The position numbers and the translations under genes are program-made. DNA of 64,000 bases, taken from NCBI RefSeq assembly GCF_000758685.1, contig NZ_CP009286.1, positions 5,375,001 through 5,439,000 on the forward strand. The letters are read 5' to 3'. This document shows, piece by piece, positions 58,104 to 64,000 of this stretch (positions are counted from its first letter, which is position 1; every line of letters starts with the position of its first letter). The notes below the pieces were generated by a model. The model was not told where the DNA came from. It was given only the letters and a program-made list of their open reading frames with translations, and searched no databases. This DNA is from Paenibacillus stellifer. GTDB lineage: Bacteria > Bacillota > Bacilli > Paenibacillales > Paenibacillaceae.

Positions 58104-59990
58104 GTGAATGGGATCAGACAGCATAAATGGATCGCCGGCCTGTCGCTTGTGCTGGCGGTTAGCATTGGCATCCTGATATACTCGCTCGCACATGTGGATG
58201 GAAGCACCGCTGGCAATTCGGAGGCAGGCTTCCAGCAGCGCATCCGGCAAGGAGGCTTCGGCCCCGGCGGAACAGAAGGCAGCTTCCAGGGCGGCAGGCA
58301 GGGCGGATACTGGCAAAATGCGGCGCCAGGCGGAACAGGCGGCGCCGCCAGCTCCCAGGGCGGGGCGGCCGACTCGCAAGGTGGCTCCGGCGCGGGTTCG
58401 CCTGGCGCAGCGGCGGACGGCTCGCAAAATGCAGCGGCCGATCCGCAGAGCGGCTCCGTTGCGCAGAGCCAGCCGGGCAGCGCTTCCGGCAACTCGACTT
58501 CCGGCGGACCCGCGGGCTTTGGCGGCGGAGGAGCGGGCGCGCAGGGCAACAGCGCTCAGGCCCCGAACGGCGCAAGCGGCTTCTCCCGCCAGGGCGGTAT
58601 GAACGGCAGCTTCGGCGGCGGCCGTCAGGGCGGAGGCTTTGGCGGAGGCTTTGGCGGAGGCTTCGGCAGCGACGGCCAGTACGGCACGGCGCTGGCCATC
58701 TACGCGGCGCTCTTCGCCGGACTGGTGGGCGCAGCCTTCTATTATGCCCGCAAGGGAAAGTTCGTCATCGGCGAGTCGCGCAAGGGCACGGTCGTCCTGC
58801 TGCTTCTGGCGGCCGGGTTCTGCCTGAAGCTGGCGGCGGCTCCCTGGATTTCCGGCTATCGCGGCGATATCCGGTTCTTCACCACCTGGGCGGAATCGGC
58901 GGCCAAGGGACTCGGAAGCTTCTACGAGAACAGCTCCAGCGATTATCCGCCGCTGTATATGTACATTCTGTGGGCGACAGGCAAGCTCGTGACGCTGCCG
59001 CAGATCGAGCCTTATCTGCTAACGCTGATCAAGCTCCCCTCGATCGTCGCGGACGCCGTCACCGCTTTCCTGCTGTACAAGGCAGCCTCACGCTTCCTCA
59101 AGGCGGAGACGGCGGTGCTGATCGCGGTCTTCTACATGTTCAATCCAGCCGTACTGATCAACGCTACGTTCTGGGGACAGGTCGACTCCTTCTTCACCAT
59201 GATTGTGGCTGCCGCCATCTGGGCGCTGTGCAGCCGGAAGCTGGGCTGGGCCTCTCTGTTCCTTGCGCTGGCGGTATTGATGAAGCCGCAGGGCATCATT
59301 TACACGCCGGTGCTGCTGTTCGCGCTGCTGGCGGCGCGGTCAATCGGCCCGTGGCTGAAATCCGCCGCGATCGCGGTTGCTGCCGCAGTTGTCGTGGCGC
59401 TGCCTTTCACAGGAGGCCGGAGCCCGATGTGGCTGTACGAGCTCTACACCGGAACCGTGAACGAATACCCGTATGCTTCGGTGAACGGCTTCAATCTATT
59501 TGGGCTTCTCGGGGCCAACTACAAGGATTCGTCGTCGACGTTCATCATTTTCAGCTATCACGCCTGGGGCATGATCTTTATCGTGCTGACTACGCTGCTG
59601 TCGGGCTGGCTCTACCTGCGAAGCCGCAAGCCGGCGTTCGCCTCCCTCTCGGCCCTGCTGCTGATTGCCGGGGTATTCACCTTCTCGTCAAGCATGCACG
59701 AACGGTATCTGTTCCCGGCGGCGGCTCTGGCACTCCTGGCCTACGGCCAGTTCAAGGACAGACGGCTTCTGTGGCTCGCCTTCGGCTTCAGCGCCACCAT
59801 CTTCATGAACACTTACGCCGTCTACTACGGCTATACAAGCACCGACGGCCATGTCGGGTTCCTGATGTTCTTCTCGGCGCTGCTTAACATCGCCATGTGC
59901 ATCCTGCTGATTAAAATCATGCTGGATGCATCGCGGCATACGGCGAAGGATGCCGGACCCTCGATCGCGGAACTGCCGGAGCACGCATAG
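58104..59990 (+). CDS. Gpi18-like mannosyltransferase with glycine-rich insert
   Basis: A 628-residue membrane protein of the GT-C type, COG5542 (Gpi18-related mannosyltransferase). Helix 1 is at residues about 9-28. A low-complexity extracellular region rich in Gly, Gln, Ser and Ala fills residues about 35-190, then about ten more helices. The catalytic Asp-containing loop is YRGDIRFFTTWAESAAKGLGSFY, followed by DYPPLYMYILWATGKLV, which is the family core. Sugars from a lipid-linked donor would be moved to an unknown acceptor outside the membrane. GTG 58104 has GAGGAG eight bases upstream; an earlier GTG overlaps that site. The insert is not part of the family core. Confidence 0.85.
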   Translation: MNGIRQHKWIAGLSLVLAVSIGILIYSLAHVDGSTAGNSEAGFQQRIRQGGFGPGGTEGSFQGGRQGGYWQNAAPGGTGGAASSQGGAADSQGGSGAGSPGAAADGSQNAAADPQSGSVAQSQPGSASGNSTSGGPAGFGGGGAGAQGNSAQAPNGASGFSRQGGMNGSFGGGRQGGGFGGGFGGGFGSDGQYGTALAIYAALFAGLVGAAFYYARKGKFVIGESRKGTVVLLLLAAGFCLKLAAAPWISGYRGDIRFFTTWAESAAKGLGSFYENSSSDYPPLYMYILWATGKLVTLPQIEPYLLTLIKLPSIVADAVTAFLLYKAASRFLKAETAVLIAVFYMFNPAVLINATFWGQVDSFFTMIVAAAIWALCSRKLGWASLFLALAVLMKPQGIIYTPVLLFALLAARSIGPWLKSAAIAVAAAVVVALPFTGGRSPMWLYELYTGTVNEYPYASVNGFNLFGLLGANYKDSSSTFIIFSYHAWGMIFIVLTTLLSGWLYLRSRKPAFASLSALLLIAGVFTFSSSMHERYLFPAAALALLAYGQFKDRRLLWLAFGFSATIFMNTYAVYYGYTSTDGHVGFLMFFSALLNIAMCILLIKIMLDASRHTAKDAGPSIAELPEHA

Positions 59991-60018
59991 CGAACCTGTT
60001 TCACTTTTTCGCTTAGCG

Positions 60019-60060
60019 GCGGGATAAGACGGGCAACTGCCCGGTCATGTCCCGTTTTTT
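60019..60060 (+). terminator. Terminator of the GT gene
   Basis: CGGGAtaaGACGGGC, AACT, GCCCGGTCatgTCCCG with an internal asymmetric bulge, then TTTTTT. Confidence 0.85.
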
Positions 60061-60404
60061 ATATGCGACAGTCCTCCTCCCCGCTCTCTGCCGCCTGTCC
60101 AGACTGGCCTTTATTCTGAGTCGGAAGTCCCCGGGGACAGTGATGAAATGCAAATCCCTTAATAAAAATTGTTATTTTTCTATCTAATTACCCATGCGGA
60201 AAGACGATATAGATAGTAGAGCTAGTACAGCATCAGCTTAAAATCTACTTGTCCAGGACTGACTGCTTACCGAGGAAAGGCGCCTCATAACCAGCCTGAG
60301 ATTTCAGAGATCGAAATATGCAGCAGCCTATGCTTTCCCGTTTTGCTAGAAAGAGTGACGCTGCGCTTGTCTATTGATTCAGCCTTATCAGCGAGGTGTT
60401 TACA
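60061..60404. other. Leader region of the GGDEF-EAL gene
   Basis: No gene here. A SigD-type promoter lies at 60184-60210, leaving a transcript leader of about 185 bases before the start codon. I see no riboswitch of a known class in it. Confidence 0.5.
60184..60210 (+). promoter_or_regulatory. SigD-type promoter of the 7TM-PAS-GGDEF-EAL gene
   Basis: CTAA, exactly 15 bases, GACGATAT. The SigD consensus is TAAA-N15-GCCGATAT, so this matches three of four and seven of eight bases at the right spacing. Confidence 0.6.
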
Positions 60405-62765
60405 ATGTCCGGTTGGCTGTATCTGCTTTCCCTTCTATGTTTTATGATTCCGACGGGCTTCTTCTTCTATATTGCGGTCGAAACCGGCCTTCGCAACCGC
60501 ACGACGCTGAACCGGCTTTCTTCCGGATTGTTTTACATAATCATGGTGTTCTTTCTGGCTGATGCGCTGGTCAATCTGATTCCTGCCGAATTTGCCCCGG
60601 CCGTAACGATCTGGATGAAGCTGGTCCCGGCCTTATTGATGATGTCAATTTCGATACATCTCACTATGCGAATGACGGACCGTCTTGATCATTGGCCAAA
60701 GGCACGGGTCGGATTGTTCGGTTATGGGCCTGCTTTTTGCGCCTTATTTCTAATCATGCCCTCCTCCTATGTGTATGTCGACGTCACGCAAAGGGGGCCG
60801 TGGACCGATGTGATGCCAAGCCCCGCAGCATTCAATGCCGTGATGATATCGGCGGTCTATACGTTTGGCGCCTGCCTCTACTTTCTCTATCAGGGCATGA
60901 CCTATGTAAAACGAAGCGGGCTAACGCAAAAACGCAAACAGCTGCGTCTGCTTCTGCAGGCATATCTCTACGGCGGGATCTCCGGCATAGGGCTCGCCAG
61001 CTTCAACCCTTATTTTATGACCTCTGAAAGCTTCAGCATGCCTGAGCCCAGCACGCTTGGCCTGATTCTGTTCGCCTTCATGATCCGTTACGGGATGGTC
61101 CGCTACGAGCTTCTGCCTTCCATCGAACGAAAATATAAGGTACTGTACGACCGCTCCCCCATGGCCATCGTGCTGCTGAACCGGTACGGGCGGATTATCG
61201 AGGCCAATTCCGCCGCGCTGTCGCTGTTCGGACTGCGGGAGGGCGACCTTTTGCACAAGAAATTTGAACGGCTGGCCCCTCCTTACGACAAAGACGGACT
61301 CCTAGCGGGCACGGATAAAGAGACTGTCCGGATAACCTCGGTATCCGGCAGAAAGCCCCGAATTCTCCAGACTGAACATGAAAGCATCGAGTCGGGCGGG
61401 GAGCCCTTTGAATATGTATTGATACGGGACATTACAGACTATATCAAGGCGGAAGAGCGCATTATCTATATGGCCTACCATGATCCGCTGACCGGCCTTG
61501 GCAACCGCAGAAAGTTTCAGGAAGTGCTATCGGATCTGCTGCGGGCGGGAGAGCAGGACGGAGAGACCGTCAGTCTGATCCATATTGATCTCGATTATTT
61601 CAAAGACCTGAACGATGCCCGGGGACATCATGTCGGCGACCTGCTGCTTCAGCATGTCGGAAATGTGCTGTCTCGGAGTGCCGCATCGGCCAGCATCATA
61701 TCCCGATTGGGCGGAGATGAATTCGCGCTGCTGTTCAAAGGAGCTCACCAGGAAATCGCCGAAGAGACCTGCGAAGCCATTATTAAGGGTCTGAAAGAGC
61801 CTTTTATTTATATGCAGGAGTCTTTTACCGTGTCGGCCAGTATCGGGATTTGCCAGTCCCGGCCGTACGGCTCGAGCCCGGAGCAGCTGCTGCAGTACGC
61901 CGATCTGGCGCTTTATGAGGCCAAGCGGCATGGCCGCGGGCAATACCGCGTGTTCACAGAGGAAATCAAGCTTAGACAGGAACACGGTCTGCTGCTCGGC
62001 AAGCAGATGAATGCCGCTCTGAGGGACAACCGGTTCAGACTGTATTTTCAGCCTCAGATCGACTTGGCAACCGGAGGAATTTGGGGCGTGGAAGCCCTGG
62101 TCCGCTGGATTCAGCCTGACGGATCGGCCCTTCCTCCCTCCATATTCATTCCCTATGCAGAGGAATCGGGACTTATCGTGCCGCTCGGACGGCGGGTTCT
62201 GGAGCAGGCCTGCATGACGGGAAGCTCCTGGCTTCAGGCGGGGAGAGAAGAGCTCGTGATCTCTGTCAATGTGTCCAATAAAGAGCTGGCGGCCGGCGAT
62301 TATCTGGAGAACCTTAAGGCCATCCTCGCCGAAACCGGGTATCCTCCCCGGCTCCTGCAGCTGGAAGTGACAGAGAGCTCCAACATGGTCCAGAGAGAGC
62401 AGCAGCTGCGACAGTTCCGCGAGTTGGCCGACATGGGCATTCAGCTGGCGATGGATGACTTCGGCACCGGCTATTCAACCTTCTCAGTTATTCAAAGCCT
62501 GCCGTTCCAGGTATTTAAAATCGACAAGTCCATGACTGACGGGATTGACGGCGATTCCAAGGCCCGCAGCATTGTCCAGGCGATGATTGTGATGGCCCAC
62601 AGCCTGAACCAGCAGGTTGTCGCCGAGGGCGTGGAGACCGCCGGCCAGGCCGAAGTTCTTCGGTCATTGGGCTGTGATGCCGTGCAGGGGTATTACTTCA
62701 GCCGGCCGCTGCCGTTGGATATGCTGCTGGACTGGATGGACTCCAGGGAAAAAGGGACGGCTTGA
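60405..62765 (+). CDS. 7TM-PAS-GGDEF-EAL cyclic-di-GMP signalling protein
   Basis: A 786-residue membrane protein. A histidine-kinase-type seven-helix sensor is at about residues 1-235. PAS is at about 240-355 (YKVLYDRSPMAIVLLNRYGRIIEANSAAL). GGDEF carries intact RLGGDEF near residue 440. EAL has GVEALVRW, LEVTESS, DDFGTGYSTF and VVAEGVET. Both active sites look complete. It resembles the 7TM-PAS-GGDEF protein at 45855 in its sensor and PAS, with an EAL domain added. ATG 60405 has GAGGTG six bases upstream. It is the last rightward gene. Confidence 0.92.
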   Translation: MSGWLYLLSLLCFMIPTGFFFYIAVETGLRNRTTLNRLSSGLFYIIMVFFLADALVNLIPAEFAPAVTIWMKLVPALLMMSISIHLTMRMTDRLDHWPKARVGLFGYGPAFCALFLIMPSSYVYVDVTQRGPWTDVMPSPAAFNAVMISAVYTFGACLYFLYQGMTYVKRSGLTQKRKQLRLLLQAYLYGGISGIGLASFNPYFMTSESFSMPEPSTLGLILFAFMIRYGMVRYELLPSIERKYKVLYDRSPMAIVLLNRYGRIIEANSAALSLFGLREGDLLHKKFERLAPPYDKDGLLAGTDKETVRITSVSGRKPRILQTEHESIESGGEPFEYVLIRDITDYIKAEERIIYMAYHDPLTGLGNRRKFQEVLSDLLRAGEQDGETVSLIHIDLDYFKDLNDARGHHVGDLLLQHVGNVLSRSAASASIISRLGGDEFALLFKGAHQEIAEETCEAIIKGLKEPFIYMQESFTVSASIGICQSRPYGSSPEQLLQYADLALYEAKRHGRGQYRVFTEEIKLRQEHGLLLGKQMNAALRDNRFRLYFQPQIDLATGGIWGVEALVRWIQPDGSALPPSIFIPYAEESGLIVPLGRRVLEQACMTGSSWLQAGREELVISVNVSNKELAAGDYLENLKAILAETGYPPRLLQLEVTESSNMVQREQQLRQFRELADMGIQLAMDDFGTGYSTFSVIQSLPFQVFKIDKSMTDGIDGDSKARSIVQAMIVMAHSLNQQVVAEGVETAGQAEVLRSLGCDAVQGYYFSRPLPLDMLLDWMDSREKGTA

Positions 62766-63094
62766 AGCAGCCTAAGCAGCAGCATCGGCCTGTCAGCAGC
62801 ACCACGAGTTCGCTGTACCATACCGGGACTTTCCAAGCCGCCGTCACTACCCGCTGCAGCCTCATATCAGTTGCATCGCAATCATCACACCATTACCGGC
62901 ACACGCCAAAAAACGCAGACCGGGGCAGGCTGTCCCTTGTCTGCGTTCTAATATATTAACGGGCCTGGACGGCCAGGCCCCGGAAGGGTAAGCGCCGCTT
63001 GAGATGCTGCCCGGGCACCCTGGCGGCCCGATCGCTTCAGGGGCCTGGTCGCTTCAGCAACTCATTGGCTTCACTGGTCCGATCGCACAGCAGC
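62766..63094. other. Gap after the GGDEF-EAL gene
   Basis: It holds the mhqOD terminator (62907-62947) and an eight-base hairpin GGGCCTGG/CCAGGCCC (62961-62980). I see no gene. Confidence 0.6.
62907..62947 (-). terminator. Terminator of mhqO-mhqD
   Basis: Minus strand AACGCAGAC pairs with GTCTGCGTT around an 18-base loop, followed by TTTT. On the plus strand it could also stop the GGDEF-EAL message. Confidence 0.85.
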
Positions 63095-63703
63095 TCAGCT
63101 GTTCCGGCGCTCCAGCCACAGCCGGGCCGCTTCCGCTTCGGCGGCGCTCAGCCGATGCCCCTGATTGCCCCAGTGAACGGTTACTTCCGCGCCCGCTCCT
63201 TCGAGAAGTCCCTGAAGCTCCTCCGTCTCCTCCTTACGGAGCAACGGATCATTGAGGCCGGCGCCGATGAAGACCGGCGTCCCTTCAAGGGAAGGGAGGT
63301 CCATGCCGCGCAGCGGAACCATCGGGTGCAGCAGCACCGCCGATGAGAAGAGACTGCCGTAATGCATCAGCAGACTGCCCGCGATATTGGCTCCATTGGA
63401 GTAGCCGACAGCAATCAGCTCGGAAGCATCCAGATTATACTTGGCAACAGCCTCATCCAGAAACTGCTTTACTTCATGCGTCCGGAAGACGAGATCCTCC
63501 TCATCGAACACCCCCTCCGCCAGCCGGCGGAAGAAGCGGGGCATGCCATTCTCCGACACATTGCCCCGAATCCCCAGAAGAGCCGATCCCGGAGACAGCA
63601 TCTCCCCGAGCGGGAGCAGGTCCCGCTCATTGCCGCCCGTTCCGTGGAACAGAACCAGAACCGGCTTCGAAGCATCGCTTCCAGGCTTAAAGATATGAAT
63701 CAT
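63095..63703 (-). CDS. mhqD: MhqD-like carboxylesterase/phospholipase
   Basis: A 202-residue alpha/beta hydrolase of the phospholipase/carboxylesterase family. The nucleophile elbow is AVGYSNGANIAGSLL. The acid is Asp in GAGLNDPLLRKEET and the histidine is in GNQGHRLSAAEAE. The oxyanion segment is LVLFHGTGGNERDLLPLGEML. In Bacillus mhqD is co-regulated with mhqO by the MarR protein MhqR under quinone and catechol stress. The ATG overlaps the mhqO stop by four bases, so they are translated together. No MhqR gene is in the window. Confidence 0.88.
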   Translation of the reverse strand: MIHIFKPGSDASKPVLVLFHGTGGNERDLLPLGEMLSPGSALLGIRGNVSENGMPRFFRRLAEGVFDEEDLVFRTHEVKQFLDEAVAKYNLDASELIAVGYSNGANIAGSLLMHYGSLFSSAVLLHPMVPLRGMDLPSLEGTPVFIGAGLNDPLLRKEETEELQGLLEGAGAEVTVHWGNQGHRLSAAEAEAARLWLERRNS

Positions 63704-64000
63704 TGACGCTTCACCTCCAGCTCACGCACCGTAAAGGGTGCCAGATTGCCCTCGATTGCCGCGCGGTGCGGCTCATACCAGGACGGGAGCATAAGCTTCT
63801 GACCGAGCTTATCCGGCTCTTCGTCATTGGCGAATCCGGGCGGATCGGTCGCGATTTCGAACAGAATGCCGCCCGATTCGCGGAAGTAGATGGCGTTAAA
63901 GTACTGGCGGTCTTGAACCGGTGTAGGATGGAAGCCGCGGCTTGCCACGAAATCCTGCCATTCCAGCTGCTCCGCGTCATCCTTCGCCCGCCAGGCGATA
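63700..64000 (-). CDS. mhqO: MhqO-like ring-cleaving dioxygenase (5' part outside window)
   Basis: The visible 100 residues are the C-terminus of a VOC/glyoxalase-fold dioxygenase. Blocks are IAWRAKDDAEQLEWQDF and SRGFHPTPVQDRQYFNAIYFRESGGILFEIATDPPGF. The Glu in LFEIATD is a metal ligand of the family. It degrades hydroquinone or catechol compounds formed under quinone stress. The start lies beyond base 64000 on the minus strand. It overlaps mhqD by four bases (ATGA). Confidence 0.88.
   Translation of the reverse strand, partial: IAWRAKDDAEQLEWQDFVASRGFHPTPVQDRQYFNAIYFRESGGILFEIATDPPGFANDEEPDKLGQKLMLPSWYEPHRAAIEGNLAPFTVRELEVKRQ

Overview
The window looks like a chromosomal segment of a GC-rich, spore-forming Firmicute, most likely Paenibacillus or a close relative (inference). 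Supporting signs are strong AGGAGG-type ribosome binding sites, many GTG starts, a lipoteichoic acid synthase, a Spo0E-type phosphatase, a BioY-type ECF transporter, CidAB/LrgAB holin-like proteins, a PucR regulator, MhqD/MhqO and an FlxA-like protein. There is no rRNA, tRNA, phage or insertion sequence that I can support. Almost all of the sequence is ordinary, densely packed chromosomal genes.

Layout. 1-3.2 kb: a truncated MarR gene, a small Spo0E-like gene, and a LysR regulator divergent from cidA-cidB. 3.3-8.8 kb: a Gfo/Idh/MocA oxidoreductase, a RecB-type nuclease fused to a DinG/XPD helicase, and a lipoteichoic acid synthase. 9-16 kb: MarR, a Cache chemoreceptor, an EamA exporter divergent from a MocR regulator, and an MHYT-GGDEF-EAL protein. 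16.3-20.1 kb: an oxidoreductase and an operon of two UbiA prenyltransferases flanking an unknown protein. 20.4-26.3 kb: acetate transporter, GGDEF-EAL protein, DsrE-like protein, class V aminotransferase, then a 41-bp tandem repeat array. 26.3-29.5 kb: aldo/keto reductase, VTT membrane protein, acetyltransferase, transglutaminase. 29.6-32.3 kb: metNIQ methionine ABC operon with an attenuator-like leader.

32.4-45.5 kb is the main metabolic island: reductive pyrimidine catabolism. preT-preA-hydA and a 77-residue protein run leftward. A divergent PucR regulator separates them from a second leftward operon encoding an NMT1-type ABC importer, a CoA-acylating semialdehyde dehydrogenase and a class III aminotransferase. 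Together they could take up a pyrimidine-like base, reduce it, open the ring, and turn beta-alanine into acetyl-CoA. No beta-ureidopropionase gene is present in the window.

45.8-54.8 kb: a 7TM-PAS-GGDEF protein with no ordinary start codon, DUF72, a cytoplasmic alpha-amylase, a biotin ECF transporter (BioY, EcfA, and an EcfA-EcfT fusion), and an FMN-binding lipoprotein. 55.2-64 kb: FlxA-like protein, an EamA/MFS efflux pair, a Gpi18-like mannosyltransferase with a glycine-rich insert, a 7TM-PAS-GGDEF-EAL protein with a SigD-like promoter, and mhqO-mhqD (mhqO cut by the window end).

Four separate c-di-GMP enzymes with different sensor modules lie in the window. The observations I would follow first are the structured leaders before metN and before the GGDEF gene at 45.8 kb, the palindrome-rich pre/pucR control region, the ubiA-unknown-ubiA operon, and the 41-bp tandem array.
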